From an uncultured Chitinophagaceae bacterium (GTDB lineage: Bacteria > Bacteroidota > Bacteroidia > Chitinophagales > Chitinophagaceae), in the NCBI GenBank assembly GCA_946479005.1, contig CAMLEM010000102.1:1-6587 (forward strand): DNA of 6,587 bases. Reading direction: 5' to 3'. Each line of letters starts with the position of its first letter. Position 1 is the stretch's first letter. The notes under the pieces were generated by a model. The model was not told where the DNA came from. It saw only the letters and a list, made by a program, of their open reading frames with translations, and searched no databases. The position numbers and the translations under genes were made by a program. Below, in pieces: positions 1 to 6,587 of this stretch.

Positions 1-2452
1 AATGCTCTGGCTCGAGGCCGACCGTATGGGCTTTTTGCTCGATGCGGTAACGGAGAAAAAATTTGAGATCCAACGCTCCACCGTAAAGAACGAGAGAGGG
101 CAGCGGCTCGACAATGTGCCCTATGGCCTGACCGCCGAAAAAATGCACCAGGTGCTCTATCCCTACGGGCATCCTTATTCCTGGCAGACCATCGGTTATA
201 TCGAGGACCTGAACCGGTCCGATGTGAATGACCTGAAGAATTTCTTCCTCCGCTGGTATGGCCCCAATAACGCCGTTGTTACCGTGGGCGGGGATGTGAA
301 AACCGCCGATGTGGTGAAGCTGGTTGAAAAATATTTCGGTTCCATTCCCCGCGGTCCGGAAGTGAATCCCGTTGTGGTTCCCCCGGTGACGCTCGCAAGC
401 GACAGGTATGTTTCTTACGTAGATAACTATGCGAGGCAACCTTTGATGGTCGTTAATTTCCCGACCGTTCCGCTTTATCACAAGGATATGGGTGCCCTGC
501 AATGCCTTTCACAGGTATTGGGGCAGGGAAAGAATTCCGTTCTCTACCAGGAATTGCTGAAGAATCAGAAGGCGCTCCAGGCTTCGGCCTTCAGCCAGCT
601 TTCAGAACTGGCAGGTGAATTCATTTTCCAGCTGGTACCGATGCCCGGTAAATCGCTGGCCGAAATGGATTCCATGCTGCGAGCCGCCTTGGTAAGCTTT
701 GAAAACCGCGGCGTGACCGATGAGGACATTGAGAAGTTCAAAGGTGGAATGGAATCCCAGCAGATCAATGGGCTTCAGAGTGTAAGCGGAAAAGTATCCC
801 AACTGGCGGCCTTTGAAACCTTTGCCGGTAATCCCAACAAGATCGCCGACCTGATAGAGATGTACACTTCGGTGACGAAAGAAGATGTGATGCGCGTGTA
901 TAATGAATATATCAAGGGAAAGCCCGCCGTTTATGTGAGTGTGGTTCCGAAGGGAAGGGAAGACCTGGTGGCAAAGGAGGATAACTTCACCATTGACACC
1001 ACAAACTATGTGAAGCCGGATTACGGCTATGCAGGTCTGAAATATGCGAAAGCAAAGGATAATTTCGATCGCAGCCGCATTCCAGGTAATGGCGCCAATC
1101 CCGTGGTGAAAGTTCCCAAGTTCTGGAGAAAGGACCTCGCGAACGGTGTGAAAATGATCGGTACGGAAAGCACGGAGATCCCTACCGTTACCGTAACCAT
1201 CACCCTCCCCGGCGGGCATATGCTTCAGGCCAGGGATACTGCTAAGCTCGGACTCGCGAGCTTTTTCGCCAGTATGATGAATGAAGACACGAGAAATTAC
1301 ACAGCTGAGCAGATGGCAGTTGAACTCCAAAAGCTCGGAAGCTCGGTGAACGTGAGCAGCGGGTTTGACGGGATCACATTCAGTGTTCAGTCTTTAAAAA
1401 AGAATCTTGACGCCACAATGGCGCTGGTGCAGGAAAGGATTTTCAACCCGAACTTCACGGAGGCTGCATTCAAAAGGATCCAGAAGCAGCGGCTGGAGAA
1501 TTTCAAGCAGGCCAAGGCCCAGCCTTCTTTTGTTGCCAGCAACGTGATCAACGTAGTGAACTACGGCCCGGATAATTTTCTTTCCAGGAGCGAGAATGGA
1601 ACGGAGCATACCATTGCCAACCTCAGCCTGGAAGACATTGAGAATTACTATAAAAATTATATCACTTCACAGGGAACAAAAGTTGTTGTAGTGGGTGATG
1701 TGACACAGGCCGAGATCCTCCCCAGGCTTGCTTTCCTTGACAAGCTGCCCAATAAGAAGATCGAACTTCCCGTGATCAATGCGGCTCCGAGGCCCACAGC
1801 AAAGAACCAGGTTTACCTGGTGGATATTCCAAAAGCGGCGCAGTCGGAATTCCGCATCGGTTACGCCACGGGTTTGAAATACGATGCTACCGGGGAGTAT
1901 TACAAGTCGATGCTTGCCAATTATGCCCTCGGCGGGAATTTCAACAGTCGCCTCAACCTGAACCTACGTGAAGACAAAGGCTGGACCTATGGAGCCAGCA
2001 GCTCCTTCACAGGTGACGAATACAGTGGCGAATATGGTTTCGGTTCCGGAATCCGCGCCGATGCCACAGACAGTGCGCTCGTGGAAGTGATGAAAGAGCT
2101 GAGGAATTATCACCAGAACGGCATCACGAATGATGAGCTGACCTTTATGAAGAATTCCCTGGGCCAGCGCGATGCCCTCAGCTATGAGACCGGTTTTCAG
2201 AAAGCCGGCTTCATCGGCAATATCCTTGAGCACAATCTGCCAGCCGACTACGTTGACCAGCAAAACAAGATCCTGGCGAAACTCACGAAAGAGCAGGTAG
2301 ATGCCATTGTGAAAAAGAACCTGGATCCTGCGAAAATGAATATCCTCCTGGTGGGAGATAAGGCGAAGATCCTGGAAGGTGTGAAGAAACTCGGATATAA
2401 TGTAGTGGAGCTTGATGTGGAGGGAAGACCGATGGAGAAAAAAGCTTTCTAA
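1..2452 (+). CDS. M16 family zinc metallopeptidase, two-domain form, 5'-truncated by window edge
   Basis: This is the C-terminal 816 residues of an insulinase/pitrilysin-superfamily (M16) peptidase, which cleaves peptides inside a closed two-half chamber. The reading frame is open to base 1, and the Met at base 2 is internal: it falls within the conserved stretch after the active site (LWLEADRMGFLL). The HxxEH zinc motif and any signal peptide should lie roughly 100 or more residues upstream, outside the window. Counting from that Met, E31 in KNERGQR is the likely third zinc ligand. WYGPNNAVVTVGGDV (about 85-99) and LGQGKNSVLYQELL (about 171-184) are typical of the first half. A linker (about 330-370) leads to a second M16 half, where the position of HxxEH reads S420-x-x-A423-S424, so this half is non-catalytic, as is usual. 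LNLREDKGWTYGA carries the conserved Arg/Tyr pair R656 and Y663 of the second half. Ends with TAA at 2450-2452. Secretion is inferred from the family. The substrate is unknown. Confidence 0.93.
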   Translation, partial: MLWLEADRMGFLLDAVTEKKFEIQRSTVKNERGQRLDNVPYGLTAEKMHQVLYPYGHPYSWQTIGYIEDLNRSDVNDLKNFFLRWYGPNNAVVTVGGDVKTADVVKLVEKYFGSIPRGPEVNPVVVPPVTLASDRYVSYVDNYARQPLMVVNFPTVPLYHKDMGALQCLSQVLGQGKNSVLYQELLKNQKALQASAFSQLSELAGEFIFQLVPMPGKSLAEMDSMLRAALVSFENRGVTDEDIEKFKGGMESQQINGLQSVSGKVSQLAAFETFAGNPNKIADLIEMYTSVTKEDVMRVYNEYIKGKPAVYVSVVPKGREDLVAKEDNFTIDTTNYVKPDYGYAGLKYAKAKDNFDRSRIPGNGANPVVKVPKFWRKDLANGVKMIGTESTEIPTVTVTITLPGGHMLQARDTAKLGLASFFASMMNEDTRNYTAEQMAVELQKLGSSVNVSSGFDGITFSVQSLKKNLDATMALVQERIFNPNFTEAAFKRIQKQRLENFKQAKAQPSFVASNVINVVNYGPDNFLSRSENGTEHTIANLSLEDIENYYKNYITSQGTKVVVVGDVTQAEILPRLAFLDKLPNKKIELPVINAAPRPTAKNQVYLVDIPKAAQSEFRIGYATGLKYDATGEYYKSMLANYALGGNFNSRLNLNLREDKGWTYGASSSFTGDEYSGEYGFGSGIRADATDSALVEVMKELRNYHQNGITNDELTFMKNSLGQRDALSYETGFQKAGFIGNILEHNLPADYVDQQNKILAKLTKEQVDAIVKKNLDPAKMNILLVGDKAKILEGVKKLGYNVVELDVEGRPMEKKAF

Positions 2453-2461
2453 TTGTTATAA

Positions 2462-2556
2462 CTCTGTGGCCCTCTGTGTTTCCTCTGTGGCTCTCCGTGT
2501 AGCTGTATTTTTTTGCTACGCAGAGAGCCACAGAGGAAACACAGAGGACCGCAGAG
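2462..2556. repeat. Long palindromic repeat (42-bp arms, 11-nt loop) made of CTCTGTG units
   Basis: The left arm is 2462-2503 and the right arm 2515-2556. Read as reverse complements they match at 38 of 42 positions, and all four differences are transitions, so in either transcript two of the four can still form G-U pairs. The loop 2504-2514 is TGTATTTTTTT. Each arm is a near-tandem repeat of a 21-nt unit (2462-2482 and 2483-2503, 17 of 21 identical), and each unit holds two CTCTGTG-like heptamers. Heptamers start at 2462, 2472, 2483 and 2493 in the left arm; their complements (CACAGAG or CGCAGAG) start at 2519, 2529, 2540 and 2550 in the right. The element fills nearly all of the gap between two convergent genes. 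It resembles the CTCTGTG/CACAGAG-rich intergenic repeats that recur in many environmental bacterial genomes (recollection, not searched). Its mechanism and mobility are unknown. It could form a cruciform in DNA or a long hairpin in RNA. Confidence 0.93.
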
Positions 2557-2563
2557 ATTTTAT
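2462..2563. terminator. Possible bidirectional transcription end formed by the convergent palindrome
   Basis: The palindrome starts 9 nt after the TAA of the M16 gene and, on the other strand, 6 nt after the TGA of the DUF3857 gene, so transcripts from both sides would end in the same hairpin. On the plus strand the stem is followed by ATTTTAT, a weak T-tract. On the minus strand it is followed by TTATAACAA, which is not a good one. The stem is much longer than a normal intrinsic terminator. A role in ending or protecting both mRNAs is inferred from position only. Confidence 0.35.
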
Positions 2564-4704
2564 CAGTTCTTTTTCAAAAGGATCTTCTTCTGCGAGAATT
2601 TAAAAGCCGCATCCAGCATCTCCAGCAATTTGGGCCAGTCCTCTTTCGTAACGACGGCGGTCTTGTATATTTTCTTCACGAGAATATTCAGCGTGTTCCC
2701 TTCCACCGTTGCCTGCACGGCGAATGTGCCCGCGGCATTGTCCACATTCAGGTTGAGGTTATGCAATCCTACCACTTTATAACCTTCAGGAATGGTGAAG
2801 TTGATGATGTTACGAATACTCCGTGGGAAACCCATCCAGGCATCCACCTCTCTTTCCCTTTCGTGGGAACCAATATAGGATTGCTCACCGATCAGCGCGG
2901 GAATGGAAACGACCAGGTTATCTCCCGAAAATTTCAGCATTCCTCCCAGGTCCAGCACATTGGTATAATTCAGGTCCTGTTTGCGAAACGTTCGCCCATC
3001 TGAATTCAGCGTGAACTTGTGATATTTTACAATATTGTCGAAATCGTCCTCCAGCTCTTCCTTCATAAAATCAGGTTTGCGCTGCAGGTCTTCCTTCTTT
3101 CTTTCTCTCAGTCGCTCCTCGTAGCTTTCCAGGGAGGCGCCCTTCATCCCTGTGCGCACATCGTCTTCACCTCCATAACTGCGGTGATCATCGTCGAGCG
3201 CTGTGGTATAGGCGAGGGCCTGGCGGTTATAGTATTGCTTGCTCAGTCCTGTTGCCAGGCGTTGAAGTGTTACCGACATATTCCTGCTGGCCGTATCGAT
3301 CGATGCCGTGATCGTATTGGTAGTCACATTGTCTTCAGGTTTTCCGGCAGGCAGGGTGATGGCTGTGGCCTTAGGATTCTTTCCGAGCGTTATCACGTAA
3401 GCGGTAGAATTCAGGTATTCATCCTTCTGATCGTAAGGGTTTGAAAATACCGTGGCGTTGAATACGTATTTTCCTTTCACCCTAACCAGCCATTCGGGTT
3501 CGGAACGGAAAATGATATTTTCAGGATGGGTCAGCGTAGAAGGGGTGGTCACGATGAGTTCGTAAGGAATGTTCTTCAGGTCGAGGCATTGCGTAAAACA
3601 GGAAGCGAACAATTCACTGGAAAACCCGCCTGCCCTGTAAAAAGAGAGATGGCGCAGGACATAATAACTCTTTGCAATGAAATCATCCTCCTTCATATCC
3701 CCGTAGCCCAGCTGCCGGAGATAAGATTTGGCCAGGTTGTAATAATAAGAACCATCCAGCCGGTTATAAAGGTTGTTCATTTTTGCCGCCAGCTCATCGG
3801 GGCTGATGCTCTTTTTCAATTCTCCCCTGTCACCGATGAAAAGATCCGAACGGTTCTCGCTCTTGGAAAAAACGATCTGGAATTTCACCATCGGCAACTC
3901 CAGGTACCGGTTCACCCAACGGGTATCGCTGAGTTTCTCCCTGTCACGGTCTTCCCAGAGATAATCTGAATTAGCGTTCCCGCTTTCCCTGAACTCAGGG
4001 GCTCCTTTCGTTGATTTCGAATTTACGAATGAGTTGTTGTCAGTATCGATCTCGAATTTCTGGCTGATCACCGGGTATTCGCGGGTACAGACGAAATAAA
4101 TGGGATCGAATTCGAGGTAGCTCATTTTCTTGACGGTATTGTCGTCATAAAAAATGGTAGCGTAGTCGATGATATCGCCGGGGTCAAGATCGGGGACCGC
4201 GAGCTTATAATAGATGATGCGGCTCTTGCTCTTATCGTAGTAAGTATTTTGTTTCCCAATGTAAGGGGTGAAGGCCGAAGGCACGTTTGAGGGATCTTCC
4301 ACGTACACGGCATTGCGAAGGGATACATCCTGCACCTCCCCGTTGGATTTAATAACGCGAATGCCGGCCCCGTCATAGGCCGAACCGATCCGGAAATAAA
4401 TGGAGGAATAGGAATTGACCGCATCCTTGTCATTCAGCCTGATCCTCCGGCGTGTGACCTCGTAAACCGCCAGTTTGGACGCATCCTTGTCGAAGGAGAA
4501 CCTGGTTTTCTGTGCAATGATCACCCCGCTCTCATCCTTCCATTTGGAAGGGGGTTCTGAGATCCTGAAATCAGGGTCCGGGTCATCCCAAACCGGTTTC
4601 ATATTCCTGTTGATGGCCTCCAGGCGGGAGGGAGAAAATGTATCATCTTCCTGGGATAGTGCGAAAAAGGGAAGAAAAATAATGAGATATGCGATCCTTT
4701 TCAT
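2563..4704 (-). CDS. Secreted DUF3857 protein with degenerate transglutaminase-like domain
   Basis: A complete 713-residue protein. ATG at 4704-4702 is the best start because it gives a clean signal peptide at once; a TTG three codons upstream (4713) also keeps the frame but only adds MNQ. The order is signal peptide (1-18), a DUF3857-type beta-rich region (about 60-225, with VIKSNGEVQDVS and VPDLDPGDIIDYATIFYDD), a transglutaminase-like region (about 320-420), a charged helical stretch (about 515-555, rich in Glu, Lys and Arg) and a DUF3858-like C-terminal beta domain (about 590-700, with FTIPEGYKVVGL). Aligned by eye with the neighbour encoded at 4722-6587, the catalytic Cys is S363 (FSSEL instead of GDCKG), the Asp is N416 (VFNAT instead of FLDAT), and no His stands at the expected place near residue 401. 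It is therefore probably not an active transglutaminase or protease. C369 and C373 lie nearby but not in the nucleophile position. It follows the neighbour after 17 nt, so the two are probably co-transcribed and may act together. No Shine-Dalgarno motif precedes the start. The cellular role is unknown. Confidence 0.9.
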   Translation of the reverse strand: MKRIAYLIIFLPFFALSQEDDTFSPSRLEAINRNMKPVWDDPDPDFRISEPPSKWKDESGVIIAQKTRFSFDKDASKLAVYEVTRRRIRLNDKDAVNSYSSIYFRIGSAYDGAGIRVIKSNGEVQDVSLRNAVYVEDPSNVPSAFTPYIGKQNTYYDKSKSRIIYYKLAVPDLDPGDIIDYATIFYDDNTVKKMSYLEFDPIYFVCTREYPVISQKFEIDTDNNSFVNSKSTKGAPEFRESGNANSDYLWEDRDREKLSDTRWVNRYLELPMVKFQIVFSKSENRSDLFIGDRGELKKSISPDELAAKMNNLYNRLDGSYYYNLAKSYLRQLGYGDMKEDDFIAKSYYVLRHLSFYRAGGFSSELFASCFTQCLDLKNIPYELIVTTPSTLTHPENIIFRSEPEWLVRVKGKYVFNATVFSNPYDQKDEYLNSTAYVITLGKNPKATAITLPAGKPEDNVTTNTITASIDTASRNMSVTLQRLATGLSKQYYNRQALAYTTALDDDHRSYGGEDDVRTGMKGASLESYEERLRERKKEDLQRKPDFMKEELEDDFDNIVKYHKFTLNSDGRTFRKQDLNYTNVLDLGGMLKFSGDNLVVSIPALIGEQSYIGSHEREREVDAWMGFPRSIRNIINFTIPEGYKVVGLHNLNLNVDNAAGTFAVQATVEGNTLNILVKKIYKTAVVTKEDWPKLLEMLDAAFKFSQKKILLKKN
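4651..4704 (-). other. Sec signal peptide of the DUF3857 protein
   Basis: The first 18 residues, MKRIAYLIIFLPFFALSQ, have a short Lys-Arg n-region, a hydrophobic core and a small-residue end, followed by the acidic EDD. There is no lipobox cysteine, so it is read as a type I signal with cleavage near the Ser-Gln/Glu boundary, delivering the protein to the periplasm or outer-membrane side. This also decides the ATG at 4704 as the likely start. Confidence 0.8.
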
Positions 4705-4721
4705 CTGGTTCAATTAGGTGG

Positions 4722-6587
4722 TCAGGGTTTGGTTATCATTACGAGGTTGCTGTTAAAATCCTGCAGTTTCCTGGTGAAGGCTTTCCAGTTGGTAAAATCC
4801 GCTTTTCGTATTACGCCGGAATCGAAGGAAACGGTTTTCCGGAAAACGATCTTATTTCCTGAAACATTGTAGGAGGCTTTCACGCCATAGTCCTGGTGTT
4901 TCTCCTCGATCCCATTCGGGATGGAACCGACCTTATACCCGGAGGGTAACAGGAGTTCTGTTTCATCTTCCATCGTATAATTGGACGAGAGGGCGTAATC
5001 CTGCTGCCTTTTTTCATCCGGGATCAGGCCTCTCAGGTCTTCGGGGAAGAAGTCAATGCCCACGTAGATCTCTTTGTCTTCCGTGATCACATAGTTGCTG
5101 AGATCGATATCTCCTTCGATGGTAACAGGGATCTCCCTGTTCTGCAGGTCAGAGGTTTTTACATTGGCTACCTGGAGATTGCGGTTCCCGAATTCAAAGA
5201 ACCGCTGGATATACATTTTCTTCTGGTGCGCGGGCAGTTCGTGGTAGAACTGGTGGAAACGGGTTCTCTGTTCACCCGTCATCGTGACCTTTACGTGCCC
5301 TACCAGCTTATCATCCTTCAACTGGAATTTGGTTTGGGTGAACACTTTGTTCTTTTCCTTATCCATCAAAGGAACTTTCTTCACTTCATATTTATCGCCT
5401 TTGCCGATCAGAACTTCCTTTCCCTGGATCCTCCAGGCATAATCGCCGAAGGGGATGTATTTCTCCGTGGCATCCAGGAAGTATTCCTTTCCCCCGACGA
5501 ACACGGTGCTGATGCAATGATTGTCCACCGCCAGCGAAGGGAGCGTATAATCATAAGGGATATGGCGGGTGCCGATCCAGGTCATATAAGCTTCCAGGCC
5601 CGCGATCCTGAGCATCTCCGTCACCAGGTTTGCCATTCCTTTGCAATCGCCATATTTCGCCTTGTACACTTCGTGGGCTTTGGCGGGAATGAAGCCGGCC
5701 AGCCCGTCTTCGAAGGCGATATAGCGGATGTTATCCTGCACCCAGTAGAAAATGGCTTTCACCTTGTCAATATCACTGGACTTTCCTTTGATCAGCTCGT
5801 TGACCTTCGCACGGAACTCATCAGGGTTATTGACAGATTTTTTATAGAGATAGTTATACCAGCTGTAGAGATCACCCACATCGCCAAAGCCTTTTTCAGG
5901 CTTTCCATCGTAATTGAAGGATTTCACCACCAGCACGATATGCGGGTAGGTGTAAGCCGTCCCGATGGCTCGGGGTTCTGATTTCATCGCGGGGATGTTC
6001 ATCAGCTTGAAAGTGTACACCATCCCGCCTTTTTCCGCGTTTTTCTGCCGCGTCACCTTATACCCTTCAAAATTGAATTCGCGGATGTCAAGCTGCAGCC
6101 ATTCCGGAACGATCACCTTGATGATCTTTTCTTTGATCGGGAACCAGCTATGGAAATACACCGAAGTGAGATATTTGCTGTCGAGGAATTTTTTTTCCGT
6201 TTCCACCCGGGTGATGTCGCCAAATCCGCTGAAGCCGATATTGAAGTACTTTACCCGGCTATCGTCTGAAAAATAATCGCTGGAGCTGGCTGAGCGGTCG
6301 ATCGCGTAGCCCAAATTGTAATTCTTCTTGATACCGAACATCCCTTTCATCTTTTCCAGCTGCCGGAAGGAGGTGATACGGGTGAAGGAATTATAAAAAT
6401 CAAAATACTGGATGCCCGCTCTTTCCCGCAGGGAGAGAAAGTTGATGCCTGTGTTACAGATGGCTGTAACCACGGGCTGGCGGTCTTCGTTCTTCCCTTT
6501 TTCAAAAGTATAGACCTCCTCCATCACGGTTGCCGCCACCCGGTCGTCGGGGAATACTTTTTTCAGGCGGTTGGCTTCATAAACATC
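4722..6587 (-). CDS. DUF3857/transglutaminase-core protein with intact Cys-His-Asp triad, 5'-truncated by window edge
   Basis: 621 residues are visible and the frame is open to base 6587, reading DVYEANRLKKVFPDDR before the first GTG (6539-6537). That GTG is therefore internal, and the true start with its expected signal peptide lies outside the window. Counting from the first visible residue, a DUF3857 domain (about 1-215) is followed by a Transglut_core domain (about 255-375) and a DUF3858-like C-terminal beta domain (about 510-615, with LIPDEKRQQDY and LLLPSGYKVG). The papain-like triad is C315 in YGDCKG, H357 in DNHCIST and D372 in FLDATEKY, with the spacing normal for this fold, so the enzyme should be active as a transglutaminase-like acyltransferase or a cysteine peptidase. 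Which of these, and on what substrate, is not known for DUF3857 proteins. It ends with TGA at 4724-4722, 17 nt before the ATG of the next gene on the same strand, which encodes a triad-less relative. This suggests an operon starting outside the window. Location outside the cytoplasm is inferred from the partner's signal peptide and the family. Confidence 0.9.
   Translation of the reverse strand, partial: DVYEANRLKKVFPDDRVAATVMEEVYTFEKGKNEDRQPVVTAICNTGINFLSLRERAGIQYFDFYNSFTRITSFRQLEKMKGMFGIKKNYNLGYAIDRSASSSDYFSDDSRVKYFNIGFSGFGDITRVETEKKFLDSKYLTSVYFHSWFPIKEKIIKVIVPEWLQLDIREFNFEGYKVTRQKNAEKGGMVYTFKLMNIPAMKSEPRAIGTAYTYPHIVLVVKSFNYDGKPEKGFGDVGDLYSWYNYLYKKSVNNPDEFRAKVNELIKGKSSDIDKVKAIFYWVQDNIRYIAFEDGLAGFIPAKAHEVYKAKYGDCKGMANLVTEMLRIAGLEAYMTWIGTRHIPYDYTLPSLAVDNHCISTVFVGGKEYFLDATEKYIPFGDYAWRIQGKEVLIGKGDKYEVKKVPLMDKEKNKVFTQTKFQLKDDKLVGHVKVTMTGEQRTRFHQFYHELPAHQKKMYIQRFFEFGNRNLQVANVKTSDLQNREIPVTIEGDIDLSNYVITEDKEIYVGIDFFPEDLRGLIPDEKRQQDYALSSNYTMEDETELLLPSGYKVGSIPNGIEEKHQDYGVKASYNVSGNKIVFRKTVSFDSGVIRKADFTNWKAFTRKLQDFNSNLVMITKP

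Noticed and set aside
602..1330. 242-residue open frame on the minus strand inside the M16 gene
   Set aside because: It lies antisense to conserved M16 coding sequence, and its His-rich, low-complexity composition is typical of a shadow frame.
2462..2556. CRISPR-like array
   Set aside because: The units are 10-11 nt apart with no unique spacers, and they are arranged as two inverted arms rather than direct repeats with spacers.
2456..2563. TTAT on both sides of the palindrome (2456-2459 and 2560-2563) as a possible target-site duplication
   Set aside because: It is four A/T bases in an A/T-rich gap and sits at unequal distances (2 and 3 nt) from the arms, so chance is the simpler explanation.
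2412..2603. Short plus-strand frame through the palindrome, and its minus-strand counterpart at 2283-2531, giving peptides with ESHRGNTE-like text
   Set aside because: These are translations of the CACAGAG repeat itself. They overlap the ends of two well-supported genes and have no family resemblance or convincing start.
4711..4713. TTG as the start of the DUF3857 protein
   Set aside because: The ATG three codons later begins a standard signal peptide; the TTG adds only three residues and has no ribosome-binding motif to favour it.
5226..5981. 251-residue open frame on the plus strand inside the transglutaminase-core gene
   Set aside because: It is antisense to the catalytic domain and has no recognisable domain; the minus-strand frame explains the region.
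6537..6539. GTG as the start of the transglutaminase-core protein
   Set aside because: The frame continues upstream with plausible coding text to the window edge, and no signal peptide follows the GTG.

Overview
The window looks like chromosomal DNA from a Bacteroidota bacterium, probably of the Chitinophagaceae/Sphingobacteriia type. This is inferred from a tandem pair of secreted DUF3857/transglutaminase-like proteins, a two-domain secreted-type M16 peptidase, a signal peptide ending in ...FALSQ, and the lack of a Shine-Dalgarno motif before the one start codon that can be examined. Base composition is moderate, close to half G+C by eye. No RNA gene, insertion sequence, CRISPR array or phage gene was seen.

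Layout: (1) 1-2452, plus strand: the 3' part of a large M16 (insulinase/pitrilysin superfamily) zinc peptidase whose beginning, with the HxxEH motif, lies before the window. (2) 2453-2562: a 110-bp convergent intergenic gap almost filled by a nearly perfect palindrome with two 42-bp arms and an 11-nt T-rich loop, each arm built from CTCTGTG-type units 10 or 11 nt apart. (3) 2563-4704, minus strand: a complete 713-residue secreted DUF3857 protein with a transglutaminase-like fold whose catalytic triad appears to be lost. (4) 4722-6587, minus strand: a second DUF3857/transglutaminase-core protein with an intact Cys-His-Asp triad, cut at its 5' end by the window edge.

Genes 4 and 3 are transcribed in that order, only 17 nt apart, and are very probably one operon: an apparently active transglutaminase-like enzyme followed by a related protein that looks catalytically dead. 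Both should act outside the cytoplasm. Their substrate is unknown. The M16 peptidase converges on this operon, and nothing in the window links its function to theirs. The two points most worth a second look are the helically phased palindrome and the active/inactive transglutaminase-like pair. Both are recognisable types of structure rather than a wholly new system.
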